DNA of 64,000 nt from Mortierella sp. BCC40632 (Eukaryota; Mortierellomycota; Mortierellomycetes; Mortierellales; Mortierellaceae), in assembly GCA_011634665.1 (NCBI GenBank), contig WAEK01000018.1, positions 997,477 through 1,061,476 of the forward strand. The letters run 5' to 3'. Below are positions 11,625 to 27,427 of this stretch, piece after piece. Below the pieces are notes generated by a model, which was not told where the DNA came from, did no database searches, and saw only the letters and a list, made by a program, of their open reading frames with translations. The position numbers and the translations under genes are program-made. The first letter of the stretch is position 1. Each line of letters starts with the position of its first letter.

Positions 11625-14600
11625 AGTGACTTTTTGTGAGGACGGCCGTTTTGAGGCCAGGAGGTAGAGTGGGCGTGCAAGCGGGCAGGCAAGCAAGGTA
11701 AGTAGGAAAATAAGTAGGCGAGTGGGTATGTGTTGGTAGGCTGAGTCTGGGAGAGGAGAAGGTAGAGTAGGAGAGAGAAGAAAAAAGGATGGGGTGATGG
11801 ATGGCTCGTTATTGCACGCGTGCGTTGCCGAGGAGAGGCGGTCGAGCGTTAGGTGAAGCGAGAATATGCAAGGGATGAATTCTGTACCAGCAAGAAAGAG
11901 AAAGAGAAAGAGAAAGAGAGACTGAGCGAGAGAAGGAGAGTGGACAGGGTCGAGCGCCACCGGGGTCGTTCACTCTGGCGAAAGGAGGAAGAGACAGGGT
12001 CGATGGTGGCAGCGCAGGGAAGGAGGAAAAGGAAGACAGGCAGGACTAGTCAGGAAAGGAGTTGCTGGAGAGGATGGACGAAGGGCGATGGACGATGAGC
12101 GGGCAGTGGGCTATAATCGATTCGTAGTAAGTGGTGGACGATGGGCGATAGCGATGGTGATGGTGATGGTAGTGACAGGCAGCGGGTGAAGGGACAAGGG
12201 CGAGAACGGTGCAAAGACAAAGATGGCAGCCGGCAAGGAAAACGAAGACCGCGTGCGATGGCTGAGGCAGCAAAGGCGCTCCGTCGTGGGACTGCGGGAT
12301 CAAGCGTGTCGGGCAAGCAGGGCGGACGAACAAGATGAGAGGAAGAGAGAATAGACGAAGAGGGAGGCCCAGCACGGCATTGCTTATGCCCGTGTCCTCT
12401 GATACCTGGCCCTGCTCCTGTGCCTACTCCTGCTCTCGCTACTAGGTCTGTGGCCTTGCTCCTGCTACTGTCGTCTGTCTCTCGTCTGTATGCCGTCTGC
12501 CCATGGGTCCGTCCGTCCTTCTTCCTGTTTGTCCGTCTGTCTTTCTGTCTATCTGTCTCTCTTTCCACTGTCCGTCTGCTCGTCTGCCTGCCTGTCTGCC
12601 TGTCTGTCCTCCTGTCGACGGATCTCTATCCGCCCTCCTGTTCTCCCGTCTGATGAGCCAAGCGGGGCTTGGGCCAAGGGCCGATCCGTTGCTGCCGTGC
12701 TCCTGTCTGAGAGCTCTCGCGCGGTCTCAGCGACGCGATTGGACCTGTCCAGCCAGCCGGTGCCCTGTACATCCCTTGCCAGATGACGATGGGACAGCCA
12801 AAGGGCTCACTTGCAGATTGGACAGGTTCATCCCCGAAGCAGAAGGTCCAGCCAGCGACAAAAGAGGATCGGAAGCTGCCCACTGATTCATGCCCAAGAG
12901 GACTCCCAGATCCCGAGCAACGCGACTGGCAAAGAACATTTCCGGCGAGCCTACTCTGGCGCGGGTTTGGGTCCGGGCCAGACACGCGCGAGAAACACTC
13001 CAAACGATAACAGGCCGGTGTGTGAGAACAGCGACCGTCTGCTTCGCCCTTGAGGACCACAAGAGGATGTAGAATACGCGTCGCAGGCTCACTGCGGGGG
13101 AAGCGAGGTGTGGTGCATGTGTGTGTTCAAACGTGTGTATTTTGTACAACAGGCAGAATAGGCAGACAGGCAAAAGGGGGTCCAAAAACTCTCTCTTGGC
13201 AGGGCAAATCCTCGATGCCCAATACTTTAGACAGTTCATGCAGGGTAAGACGAGGTACACCAGAGTTCACTTGAAGCCCGCCATCGACCACAGTGTGAGC
13301 GCGGGAAGAGACCAAGAGTCTTTTGCCGCCTTTGGCTCTACCTCCCACGACGCTTAGTTTAGTGGGTCTCGTACAATTGGTACCACAGAAAGAGTCTCTC
13401 GAAACAAGTATCCTTGAAGAGTAGGCCTCAAAAGGCGAGGCAAAAGCTGTTCCTCCACGGAGAGACTCAGTCGTGGAGACAATCGGGCGACTGGCGTACT
13501 CTCCTGAGTCCACTTCATAGGGTCTTGATTTCTTCCTTGGCGATGTATCCTGCCCGCCAGAGCCTATTCTTTCCTCTTTACATCGTTCGCATTCAGTTGC
13601 GTGCAGTCTTAGCAGCAGCTAATTATTGTTGGTACCCAAGACCCGATAGCAGACTCATCCTCCATCCCGGGTCTTTGGATCATGCAACAAGGCGTTGGTG
13701 GATGGGATGTGCTAAGGTGGCAGACTCAGAAAGACAGCCAGGGCAGCAGCATCGAAGCAAGCAAAAGGAGGTCATCATTGGTGCATGTGCACACCAAAGC
13801 TCCCTGATGCAGACATATTAGGGAAGCGCGGAGAGGAGGGGGGGATGGAAAGAGGAAACGGACAACTGCTCTGTCTTTCCTCTTCCTCCCCTCCTCCTTG
13901 GCTTGATCCTGCTTCATGGGGTAGGTGAGAAGGGAGGGAGAGAAAGAAAGAGAGAGAGAGTGCGTTTGTGTATGTGTATGTGTGTGGATGAGTGTGGGTG
14001 TGGGTGTGGGTGGGTGAGTAAAAGAGATAAAGAAGAGAGAAAGAAAAATAGAGAAGAGAAAGCAAAAGGGCTAACACGGGCCAGGATGGGAAGAAGGGAG
14101 GTCGGCTCTCATGTTCATTGCCACCTGCAAGAAGGCGAGTCGCAGTAGATAGCAAGGGGGATGAAAAGCGCGACGGGGCAAGGACCAAGCGTGTGCATGA
14201 ATGGGATGAGGGATAACCTCGATCTACAATAACTGAGAGAGAACCAGAAGAAACAATAGAAGTTGAGAGTCAAGGGTCTAATGAGAAGGGGCCGGCGCGT
14301 TTTGGTGAGGCAGACTTTGCGTAGCTGTTGTTGTTACCCCAAGACACGTTTCTCTCTCCGAAGGACGGGAACAGAAGAAGCAATTGGTCTGCCCCACGCA
14401 CGTGGATTACCGCCGCATCGCCACCCCCGTCTGTGGCGCCGTTTGACATTGTCTGACTTGGCTCCGGCATTACTTGGTCCAGACGCGTTCGGCAGCACGG
14501 TGCGACCTTCAGCCGTCGGGATGGAAAAGGCACAACCACCGGTAGTACAAGGGTCGAATCGGTGGTTCTAGTAGAGACCCAAGACCCAAGATCGTGTCAC

Positions 14601-14814
14601 GGACGCCCAATGCCAGGGAAGGGAAGACTGAGTTTCGCCCATGAAGTGGCGCTTGGCGGGCTTGGTGTTTGCTGTGTCTACATCGTTGATTCCACCTACA
14701 TTGCTCATCACTCGCTCATTCCATCATCTTTGTCCCCTTACATTCCATCACATCCATAAATTCCTTTTCTCCATCTCTTTCTCCATCCCGTTATCATCTC
14801 ATCTGCAAATCCTC
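11625..14814. other. 3.2-kb divergent intergenic region, no supported gene
   Basis: Separates the minus-strand zinc-finger gene from the plus-strand monooxygenase and should contain both promoters. It holds purine-rich stretches (about 11890-11930, 13930-13960) and a run of TCTG/TGCC tetranucleotides at about 12530-12615. Open frames on both strands (for example 12503-12886, 13414-13821) have biased compositions, no recognisable domain and no plausible splice partner. A CT-rich leader at about 14755-14800 precedes the monooxygenase ATG. Confidence 0.55.
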
Positions 14815-17016
14815 ATGCCTGCCAAAGTTAAAGTCACCATCGTGGGTGGAGGCATCGGAGGTCTCGCCCTGGCCAACATGTTCGAAAAAACCTCCAACAT
14901 CGATTATGTAATCCTCGAGAAGACTTCGACCGTTAAAGCCCTTGGGTCCTCATTAGGCCTTGATGCAAGCACATTGCCAGTGATGGAGCAATTGGGTCTC
15001 TATGACGACTTCAAAGCGGTTTCGAAACCCGTCCGCCAGTTCAACTTTTACAACGAAGCGATCGAGTCTATTGGCGTGGTTGACTTTTCGTGTATGCCAG
15101 AGATGTAAGTACCTGTCTGCTCAAACAGCATTCCTTGTAGCATTACGAAGTAAAAGAAGCGGATCAAATCTAAGCTACGACCCTTCTCCTTGTCTCTCCC
15201 ACCTCCTTTCTTGTAATTATACTCAGCGGCGGATACCCTGCTATGATTCTCGATCGTCCCGCCTTTTACAACGTACTTCTCAAGAATCTTCCCAAAGAAA
15301 AAATCCTCTATGGAAAAAAGGTGTCCTCTATCGAGCATGACGAGCACAATGCCACTGTCAAGTGCGCCGATGGAAGGTATTTAATCACGCGGTCGAGCCT
15401 CTTTAGGAACGCTTTCGCGACAATTTCCTCGCCCAACACTCTTTGTCTGATTTCTGTCTCTGGAAAAAAAGAAGGGCGAGAGCAATGAAAGGGAACCGGT
15501 TTCCGCCCAAGACAACTGCAACATGGCCACATGTGCGCTACATTTTTGCTCACATCTCAAGGCTCTGCTCTTGCTTCTTTCAGTTCTTACACTAGTGACA
15601 TTGTCATTGGCGCTGACGGAGCCTACAGCGCTGTCCGAACAAACATGTATAAGGATCTGGCTGCGCGAGGCAAACTCTCAGCGAATGATGCCGAGCCCCT
15701 TTGCTACGATCAAAACTGCTTGGGTAAGAAGAAGCGAGCGCGCAAAATAAGAGTAAACGTGGTTGGGATTGACTCAAACGAACCGACTCTCTTACTTACC
15801 AACCGCAATCCTTCTCAATACGATCAGTCGGCGTCAGTGAGCCACTGGACCCCAGTGAACACGAGATGCTCCGTCGCGAAACGTGCGATTTCGAGATTGT
15901 GATCCCAAAGGCCGACCCCTTCTATGTAAGTTGGACAAAGGAACATTGGAGGAACAAAAAACACGATTGGAGGAGCCCAGAAGCAGAAGGCGTGAGCCCA
16001 ACATTTTTTTTTTCTACGCCCAAAGGCAAAGGAATGGCTCACAAATACAAACACACCTCATTACCTTCACTCTAGGCCATTTACATGCCCCTGCCTGGAA
16101 ACCGTGTTTCCTGGGCTGTCATCCACAACGTTCCTAGGGCGGAGGCCATGAGTGGAGAAGTAAAGCCAACCGAATGGCGTCAAGATGCCAGCATTGAAAT
16201 GTCGGATTTCGTCCGACACCAACCCAGTCCCTTCAAGGGCACTCTAGGCGACATTATTGACAAGACCCCTCTGGAGCTCATTTCCAAGACTCAACTTGAG
16301 GAGAAGTGTTTCGAATCCTGGTACGATGGGCGTGTTGTCCTTCTCGGAGATGGTATGTTTAGCTTTGCTTGTACTTAGAACAACTGAGCTTGAGTCCGCT
16401 TTGATCCTTAACTTTTGGAACGAAGATGCCTGATATTCAATACCTGTTTGCCTCATTCACTCATATGACTGGTCTCCAAAGCTTGTCACAAGGTCGTTCC
16501 AAGCGCTGGACTTGGAGCCAATCTCGCCATTTTAGATGGTGTCCATCTTTGCAATCTCCTTGTGGATGTTCCTTCCACCTCACGAGAGACAATCACCATG
16601 ATCTTTGAGAACTACTATGCAAAGCGCTCCAAAATCGCCCAAGATGCTCTTACCAATGCGCGCCAGTTTGGAAAGGTCATGTCCGAGAGGGTAAGGAATA
16701 GAAGAAGGGGGAGGGGAGTGAAAGAAGAAGAAAGTTTGCAAGACTATGTAGTTTACTCCTTCCTTCGTCTTCTTCTCCTCATGATTCATTTTTTCTAATT
16801 TGTCAAATTACACATGGATTCCTATAGGGCTACATGTCGGAAGTTGTGCGCAAGGTCTTCTTGAACTACGTCCCCGACTGGATGACCCGCTGGTCCAATG
16901 CCCAACGCCTACAGTTCCGTCCTCAACTTCACTTCTTGCCCCAAGTGCCTGATCGTGGAAACCCCAAGGCGCAACCACAGGAACCAAGGATGTTTGTTGA
17001 GGCTCAGGCCGCATGA
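14815..17016 (+). CDS. FAD-dependent monooxygenase (group A flavoprotein, PHBH fold)
   Basis: A flavin-dependent aromatic hydroxylase/epoxidase-type enzyme using FAD and, by family, NAD(P)H and O2; the substrate is unknown. Seven exons: 14815-15104, 15227-15376, 15584-15723, 15828-15925, 16076-16352, 16482-16690, 16828-17016. All introns are GT-AG, 104-207 bp, and every phase agrees, giving 450 aa, a normal length for the family. Motifs in order: the N-terminal Rossmann GGGIGG (residues 11-16), the DIVIGADGAYSAVR segment with the conserved DG motif that contacts FAD and NAD(P)H, and LLGDACHKVVPSAGLGANLA, the GD motif binding the FAD ribose. No signal peptide is seen, so it is probably cytosolic. 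Salicylate-hydroxylase-like or FAD-binding-3 enzymes are the nearest relatives I would expect. It ends 186 bp from the convergent helicase gene. Confidence 0.93.
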
Positions 17017-17202
17017 AGGGCAAAATAAGAAAAAAAAGAAGAGATCTTCTGGTCTCAGATCAAATGTGGTCAAGCCCAAGCCTCATCCAAGTATTTGCTT
17101 GAACATACCCCTCAGAAACACCATCTAGACAGAAAAAATATATATATAGTATTGGAGAAGGCTACAATATATGTATTGTCTAGTTCCAAACACGTTCCAA
17201 TT

Positions 17203-20292
<3,090 letters not shown>

Positions 20293-20588
20293 GGTGGGAG
20301 TAAAGGAACACGACGCAGTCAGCCAGTGTATCCGGGAGGGTATCCTTGCCGTAACGACACAAAAGAAGCTTTGCCACCAGTCTCTGTCTCTCCCGCTGCT
20401 GCTGCTGCTGCTGCTGTGACTCTCTCTCACTGCCACCTTTTTGCTGCGGTATGCTCTTATAAAGGGGAAGATGGGTTTGCCACGTCTCTTTCTCATCGCA
20501 CCAATCTTTCACTCTCACATTCTTTCTCTCACTTTCTCTCACTCTCACTCTCCTTCTCGTTTGCCCCCTCCCCTTCGTACTTTATACC
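20293..20588. promoter_or_regulatory. Shared divergent promoter region, helicase / skp1
   Basis: The 296 bp between the two start codons must drive both genes. On the plus strand a TATAAA occurs at 20458-20463, about 126 bp before the skp1 ATG, followed by a CT-rich stretch (20505-20560) typical of fungal initiator regions. A (CTG)n run lies at about 20395-20417. No specific operator is recognised. Confidence 0.5.
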
Positions 20589-21288
20589 ATGACCATCATC
20601 CTCACTTCGTTGGATAATGTCGAATTCAAGGTCGACAAGGATGTTGCCGAGCGCTCCATTCTCATCAAAAACATGATTGACGGTACTGCTACTCCCCTCT
20701 TCCCTCTCCTCTCATTTATGCCAGAGCCACCTGCCCTCCGCCTCTGGTCAGTGTTACTCATACCACTCTTGTCCCAACTTAGATATTGGCGAGAGCGAGT
20801 CTCCTATCCCTCTGCCCAATGTCTCGAGCGCTGTTCTTACCAAGGTAAACATGGACCAAACACAGACTCTGTGGACTCTGCCTTTTTTTTTCCTCCTGTG
20901 TTGAGTTTGGCCTACTGCAGTTCCTTTCATAACACGACCTGTACTATTTTCTCTCTACTACCAGGTCATCGAATATTGCGAACACCATCGTCATGACCCT
21001 CCCCAAATCCAGGATGAGTCGGATGACCCACGCAAGCGCTCCAATGACATTGAAGAGTGGGACATGAAGTTCATGCAGGTGGATCAGGAGATGCTCTTTG
21101 AGATCATTCTTGCCGCCAACTACCTCGACATCAAGCCTTTGCTCGACGTGGGCTGCAAGACTGTTGCCAACATCATCAAGGGTAAAACTCCTGAGGAAAT
21201 CCGCAAGGTCTTTAACATTGTCAACGACTTTACTCCCGAGGAAGAGGCACAGATCAAGAAGGAGAACGAGTGGGCTGAGGATCGTTAA
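20589..21288 (+). CDS. SKP1: Skp1, SCF ubiquitin ligase adaptor
   Basis: Adaptor linking cullin-1 to F-box proteins in SCF E3 ligases. Exons 20589-20682, 20783-20844 and 20965-21288, with GT-AG introns of 100 and 120 bp in phase, give 159 aa, the usual length. The N-terminal POZ-like fold starts [20 protein letters not shown] and continues [21 protein letters not shown]. The C-terminal F-box-binding part holds [37 protein letters not shown] and [19 protein letters not shown], ending in the conserved EWAEDR. All hallmark segments are present. It lies divergent from the helicase gene and convergent with the LYR gene. Confidence 0.98.
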
Positions 21289-21873
21289 GCTCTCTGCACC
21301 TGTAGCATTTTTTTTTTTTTTTTTTCCACTCCACATTTTACGTTCTGCTCGTTCCCGGGTGGGGCAAGTGTATCGGACACGGGCAGCATGAAGTTGCGGA
21401 AGGAATGACGGAGGAATCCTTTCGACACAAAGAGCAGGAGAAAGTTCTACACTCTTCTTGATCCTTCCTCTGTCAACGAATGCCATAGTGACCCTCCCAT
21501 CTCCCACTTGCCTGTAAACTACCACACCCAACTCTTTGTACACTATAAAACCCTTTTAACCACCGTGTGTGCTGTGTCTGTCTGTCTGTCTTTGTGTTTT
21601 CGTGTGCATTTGGTAGCTGGCTCCGCATTCCAAAACTCAAGAGGCCATTTCAGGAGACAGAGAGTGAGAAAGAAAGAAAAAAAAAGGGAGCATGTTCGTT
21701 TTATGCGCGCCCCTTCTTTTCTCCCAGACGAGATGCCATCTTCCCTAGGGCTTTTGTCTGCGCCGCCATTGCCTGTGCTAGTTTTAGAGTTTGCATTTCC
21801 ATGGCACTGGAGCCGAAAGTCATAAGATTTGAGTCGATTACCACGCCGCACTTTAGCCAAGTTCTAGACTACA

Positions 21874-21910
<37 letters not shown>

Positions 21911-22024
21911 CCACATGCCCTAGCATAGCACTTTGCTGTGTACATCTCTCTGGCCTCCTTTGCTACGAAGCAACCGTAATAAACTTTCAATAGCTGTGTG
22001 TAGGTGCTATGAAAAAGTGCTGTG
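21289..22024. other. Convergent 3' intergenic region with homopolymers
   Basis: Holds the 3'UTRs of skp1 and of the minus-strand LYR gene. A T-run at about 21309-21325 lies just past skp1 and an A-run at about 21880-21907 lies near the LYR end. No coding or RNA gene is supported. Confidence 0.55.
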
Positions 22025-23570
22025 CTATGGTGTGGCTCTGTCAAGAGAGCTTGTCGTATTAACTCTTTTGGCCTTCTTACCATCGGAAGGTAACACCGCC
22101 TCACTGTCAGCTATGCCAAGTCTATCGAACTCATTCAAAGCTGGTCGGTACTTTGCACCTGCTACCTTTAGTGCCTGAAATGAATATGCACTCTTGCTCA
22201 CGGTGAACACGGGTCGTTGTGGGGATTCCTTGCTATTGTCACGATTGGATGGCTTTGATTTCGCAACGTGTACATCAAGAATTGTCACTTCGTCCAACAA
22301 CTGTTGCCACATGCGGCGGTAAAGCCTCAAGGTCAGAATTCCTGATTTAGAAGGTTTGCCACCAATGCTTGGATGATGTCGGCTCGCTTCCCATCGGGCT
22401 TTTTTTTGCTCTTCTCCTCGATTCCTCCAAGTTCGGATCCTTTCCATGGTCTGTAACTCCCACTCTTGCCACATCATTGTATCTTGGTCACCTTCACCCA
22501 CTGTCTCTCCTGAACTACTAAGACCCAGACGAGCTTTCCTCTCCATCTCGGCCCGAAGGAGCGAAGGTAGAGGAGGATTGACCTTTTTGATCTGTTTGGA
22601 GAAATGTCGCCATCGAAGGTTTGCTTCTCTCTTTCCGTGCAAAGGCTTGAAAAGGGGCTCGGGGAGTGTAGGCTCGATACTCTTGCCTGTGGTTTGCTGG
22701 ACCAATGCAGCAACAGGTCCAGAATAAATCGGAGGAATCGTTCGTTTGTTCCTGTAATGAAGCGGAGCTGGGGCCTCTGCTCTCTCGGCGAGAAGCTCCG
22801 TGAGCTCATAATACGAGAGATGAGTTGGTTTGGTTGTGGCATCGGGGAGAATGGATGATGGAGAAGAGGGGGAAGTGTCAAGGGTTGGGGCACTTTCTGC
22901 GCCTGTGGAGCGGGCTGACCTTTCCATTTGCTTAGATGACCCAACAATAGCAGTGGACAGATTTGGGAAAGACGCGGTCCTCGCACGTGCAGTCCCAAGG
23001 TAAGGCTGGAGAAGCTTATGGCGCTCGCTTCCTAGAAGTCCATACGCCAGTCGGAGCAAACGCATCATTGCCTTCTTGTCGACTTGATTGGCACGCTCGA
23101 TAGTGCGAAGAGCCTTTGCCAAAAACGGGAACCAAGCAAAGATGGGCTTGGGTTAGTAACACTTCCCTCTTTGTGGAACAATCGCGCTTTTTCCTCATAA
23201 AGATTTTTCTCCATTATCACTCATTTATCCGTACCCTGCGAGCATCCGTCACATATTTCTGTATACGGCTGTCCTCCTGCTGGGAGCTATTCTTGCGGAA
23301 ATCCTCTCGGGCTTTGCTGAGGATCCATTGGCTGGAAGGCAAGTTGGGTGTTTGAGAGGGCGTGTGCGCAGTCCGGGGAGGAGAACAGGGATCCGGATCA
23401 TTTCTCAGCGATCAACTCATCGGTCCGTCCGATGCATTCACAATCATTTACCTGGCTCGCTCATCAAAGAACTTGGACCCCTCGCGCAGGATCTGTCGGT
23501 AGAGAAAGAGCTTTTGCGCGCGATCTGTCAGAGCAGTGAATGATCTCGGTGTTGGTGCATAGGTTGGCAT
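22025..23570 (-). CDS. LYR-motif protein, Cup1-like
   Basis: Three exons, 23570-23452, 23316-23235 and 23113-22025, with GT-AG introns of 135 and 121 bp in phase, give 429 aa. Near the N-terminus is an LYR motif, LFLYRQILREG, with the expected basic/Phe-rich helix pair (SKAREDFRKNSS... ALRTIERANQ). The length is far more than the roughly 100 aa of minimal LYRM proteins and suggests the fungal Cup1-like LYR group with a C-terminal domain (WRNRGEEQKKARWEASRHH ... RLYRRMWQQLLDEV). LYR proteins usually act in mitochondria as adaptors for Fe-S cluster delivery, complex I or the mitoribosome; which applies here is not shown. The ATG at 23570 is preferred over one at 23663, which would add a polyproline leader. 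It is divergent from the lipid kinase, 498 bp away. Confidence 0.75.
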
Positions 23571-23944
23571 CGGGTAGGAATCACACTGGAGGAGAAAAGA
23601 GCGGAGAATAGTCAAAGGAGGAGGAGGTGGAGGAGGTGGAGGTGGAGGAATGCGCTCTAGCAAGCCACTGGCAGGTGGTTCAGAGCTCCGCTTGTCAGTC
23701 CTAGGATGTGCCTATATTTCTACTTGTTGCATCCTCCTCTTGTCTTGACATTCTCGTCCCTTTTTTTTTTCAACTCATCTCTCCCGTCAGTTCCTCAGCC
23801 CTACTCCTGGTCATCACTGCTTCATATAAACCTCGCCCTACCGACACTGACCTCCTTTCTCTGTCTCTTTTCCACGCACGGCTGATCCAGTCTCTCTCAT
23901 TCTCTCATCTTCTCTCTCCTCTATTTTTTTTTTTTTTTTCTTTC

Positions 23945-23984
<40 letters not shown>

Positions 23985-24068
23985 GCTCATCTTACCAACA
24001 ATTCATCCCTGCTCTCCCCTCCTCCTCCTCCTCCCCCCAACTCATTCCTCATCACCAGTCAGTCAACA
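23571..24068. promoter_or_regulatory. Divergent promoter region, LYR gene / lipid kinase
   Basis: 498 bp between the two start codons. The half nearer the kinase is strongly CT-rich (T-run near 23927-23939, (CT)n at about 23951-23976), as is common just before fungal start codons. No specific factor site is recognised. Confidence 0.4.
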
Positions 24069-26448
24069 ATGTCATCCTTCCCTTTCACCCTCCAGGTCAG
24101 CTCTGGACACCACCAACTACAACTCTTGTACAACGGACAATCTCTTGACTTTGAACTTCCAGAGCCAGAAGGTACGGCCAGTTGTACTCCGTACCTGCGA
24201 CGCGTTCGGTCTCATCTCTTTTTGCATAGTCCGCATCAGCATCCTCGACACTGACTCTCGGTTCTAATTCCATTCTAGATTCTAAACAGTCGACAAGTTG
24301 TTTCTCCTGTGGACCAACCCCTACTGGTATGTGACAACAACAACATGTCCTGCACATGTCTTTGCCAGTGAGCCCCTGCAAAGCACGAGAAAAAAAGTTG
24401 TGCCTGTCCTCGCTCAGTCTCTCGACCAAGACGGAGCCCCCCGGTGGTTGGACGACCCAATTCTACGCCCATTCTTCCTCTTCCGTTGGCCCTTGTACAC
24501 CAAATCATTTTTCTCACCCTCTCACCCCCTCACTCTAGGACATCGTTCCATCAAGACGGTCGAGATCCTGAACGTTATTGTTGAGCAGGGAGACAGATTG
24601 GTGATCTCTGCTTGTACAGCAAAGCATGGACCCAAAATGGAGTCAGTGCTGGAAACGTTCGAGTTTCGTGTCAAGGATCAGGCTCTTGCAGCACAGTGGC
24701 AGACCAACGTTCTAAATCATGTTTACAGAGGTTAGTGTACTCGAGATATCGTTCTTTCTTTAAACGGTCAATGATCCACCACAGACCTATTCATACTCCC
24801 AGCTCACCTCAGCCCGGCTTTGAGAGCTAACAGAAGATTCACAACTCCGCTCTCCTGATCATCTCACATTAGACTTGCAACGAAAGAGACATATCAAGGT
24901 CCTTGTGAATCCCTTTGGAGGTCAGGGCCATGCAAAGAAGATCTGGGAAACTACAGCGGAGCCTCTCCTCCGTGCTGCCGAGTGCACATACGATCTGACT
25001 TGTAGGTTGGCTGACTCGCTTTGGAACTTGACTTGCCCATGGCTCCGCCAATATGATTCTTCCACATTCATTTCGTGTTACCGCTCTCAGTGCTCACTCA
25101 ATGATCTGTTCCTCCTAAACTCACCTACACACACACACACACACTTTCATTTCACGATCAATAGATACCACGCACCGGTACCACGCCAAAGAAATCGCAA
25201 AGAGCCTTGACATTCGACAATTCCACGCGATTGTGTGCGTCAGTGGAGACGGAGTCATTCACGAGGTTATTAACGGACTGATGGAGCGCCCCGATGCCTC
25301 CGTTGCTCACAAGTTGCCCTTGGGAGCTATCCCTGGAGGTGAGTTGATGCTGACTACTGTGATAAACAAAGAAAAGAAGCATTTTATTGATTTACAGGAT
25401 ACTACAAATGTTCTCTACGACATATTGACCAAGGACAATGGACCCTTTTTATATGTATTTATCATGCCCCACTCAACCACGAGCAGGTTCTGGAAATGCA
25501 TTGTCCTTTTCACTTTTAGGCGAGGATCATGGTGCTCATCCGGCAAATGCAACCTTGGGTATTATCAAGGGGCGCGCCATGCCAGCTGACCTTTGCTCTA
25601 TCACCCAAGGCAACAACCGATTCTTCTCCTTTGTTTTGCAATCATTTGGTTTGATTGCCGATGTGGATCTTGGAACTGAACATATGCGATGGATGGGCGA
25701 AGCACGGTTCACGGTCGCTGCGGTGGGTAAGCTCTTGTCTCAAACTTCGTATGAATGTGAACTCTCCTACATTCCTGCCGAAACAGATATCAAGAAGATT
25801 CATGCCCAGTATAACGAGAAGCGTAAGCAGCCTGTTGTGTGGGCAAATCAGATCCATGATGAAATGGACGAGAATCATACTACAATTGTTGACCGCTACG
25901 GACGGGCTACGGACTCTATCAAGGAGTCAGACGGTTGGATCACTGAGAAGGACCGCTACATCACGGTGGTCGGTGGCAAGATGCCTTGGATCTCCAAGGG
26001 ATCTGTTTCACACCCTGCTGTCCACCCTAACGATGGATTGATCGACCTACTCGTCTTTCCTAAGGACACTGGACGTGCAGCAGGCGTGCAAATCATGATT
26101 GGTGTCGAGACTGGAGAGCATGTCCACCATGAAAAGGTACAACCCTCTAGCTTTTTCTTTTTCTTTTTATTTTTTTTTTTCGATGTTATACAGCTTCAAG
26201 TTTAGTATTCATGAAAACCAAGCTCATCAAGAAAACTAACTTCCTCTGCTCACTCCTTACTACGATTATAACCACAGGTTCGATACATGAAAGTGAAGGC
26301 ATTCCGAGTATCACCAACGGCTTCTTTTGGATACATCTCGATAGACGGTGAGCACACTCCATATGAGCCATACCAAGTCGAGGCCCATCGTGGCCTAATC
26401 TCTGTCCTGAGCATTGACGGCCGCTATGCTCGCAGTATGAGAGAATAG
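24069..26448 (+). CDS. Sphingoid long-chain-base (sphingosine) kinase
   Basis: Phosphorylates sphingoid bases with ATP, giving long-chain-base phosphates in sphingolipid signalling and breakdown. Seven exons: 24069-24171, 24279-24326, 24539-24730, 24873-25001, 25165-25338, 25487-26136, 26278-26448. All are GT-AG and in phase, giving 488 aa. A Cys-containing N-terminal piece (SCFSCGPTPT) and a PH-like region (HRSIKTVEILNVIVEQGDR) precede the DAGK-type catalytic domain. Its motifs are VLVNPFGGQGHA (about 124-135), VSGDGVIHEVING (183-195) and AIPGGSGNALS (212-222). This combination is that of LCB4/SPHK rather than diacylglycerol kinase. Position 24327-24538 is treated as intron although one frame is open, since skipping it restores the PH-like frame. 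The cysteines may be a membrane-anchoring site, as in Lcb4 (inference). Confidence 0.93.
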
Positions 26449-26757
26449 AGGCATCGCAAGGCTATATTTTTTTTTTCCCATCTACATTATTTAATATACT
26501 TTTTTTTTCTTTACTCGTCTACCAAATTGAAAGTGAGATTCTCTTTTTGTGATGATGGCACATATTCCTTTGCAATTCATTATTGACTCGGTTGACTTTG
26601 TCGAAACAGGGGTATTATCAATGAACACTAGACTTTTGGTAATAGGCCTGGATCACTGCACCTGACTAAATGCGTGTTCTTGGTGATCACAATCCAGGTG
26701 TATCACGGTAAACTGGGTGGGTGTCATTTCGGACTGAATGGGAGAAGCACACAACAT

Positions 26758-26809
<52 letters not shown>

Positions 26810-27427
26810 AGTTCGGAGAAAGTAGATTTTCAGGGGACAGAGCTATGTTTTTGAATTTCTCTTTTCATGTAGCAAGAAAATCCTAACTAGAAAAAACAAC
26901 AAAATGTGAAAATAGCCAACCAAAAAGAAGTCTGGAAGGGACAGAGAAAGTGAAAGGGAGAGAAGGAAGGTGCAAGCTGCAATGCTTTTTATTTTATTTT
27001 ATTTTTTTGGTATGGGTAATAACCGAGCCTTTAATACTGTCGGGTGGAGAGTTTAAATAGAAGAGCTGGGAATGGTGCCCTTGAAGTATCTTAGATGGTG
27101 GGGACCGGAGAGAGTGTGCTAATAGATATGTGAGTCGGTATATCGTGGGGTTGTAGGAGTGAGGAGTAGAAGAGAGAGGAAAGAATGAAGGAGAGGTTAA
27201 GAAAAAAAGGATGGGGCTCTGTGACATGGCAAATACGATCCTGGGCCAGAAGGCCCAGGCAGGGCCATAAAAGTTAAAACTCCAGTTCCTACGCTTGCTT
27301 GTGCTGGTTCACTAACCTGTTTGATCCTTTTTTTCAAGTAGCCTGTGCCTGTTGTACTACCACTGCGTGTAGGAAATCAAAAAAATTGCATTCTGTCTTA
27401 TCCAGCTCACTGATAAAACACCCACTC
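26449..27427. other. Intergenic region with a long A-run
   Basis: No gene supported. Contains a 46-nt A-run at about 26761-26806, several T-runs (about 26467, 26503, 27000) and purine-rich sequence near 26940-26970. The start should hold the kinase 3'UTR. The right edge is the target site of the LINE insertion. Confidence 0.5.

Noticed and set aside
12046..13821. Several frames of 100-177 codons on both strands
   Set aside because: Overlapping, compositionally biased, without domains or consistent splice sites; kept as intergenic.
23570..23663. Start of the LYR protein at 23663
   Set aside because: It would only add a polyproline leader encoded by a GGA/GGT repeat; the ATG at 23570 directly precedes the domain.
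24356..24538. Coding exon in the lipid kinase gene
   Set aside because: The frame is open, but including it breaks the phase; joining 24326 to 24539 restores the PH-like reading and the correct phase.
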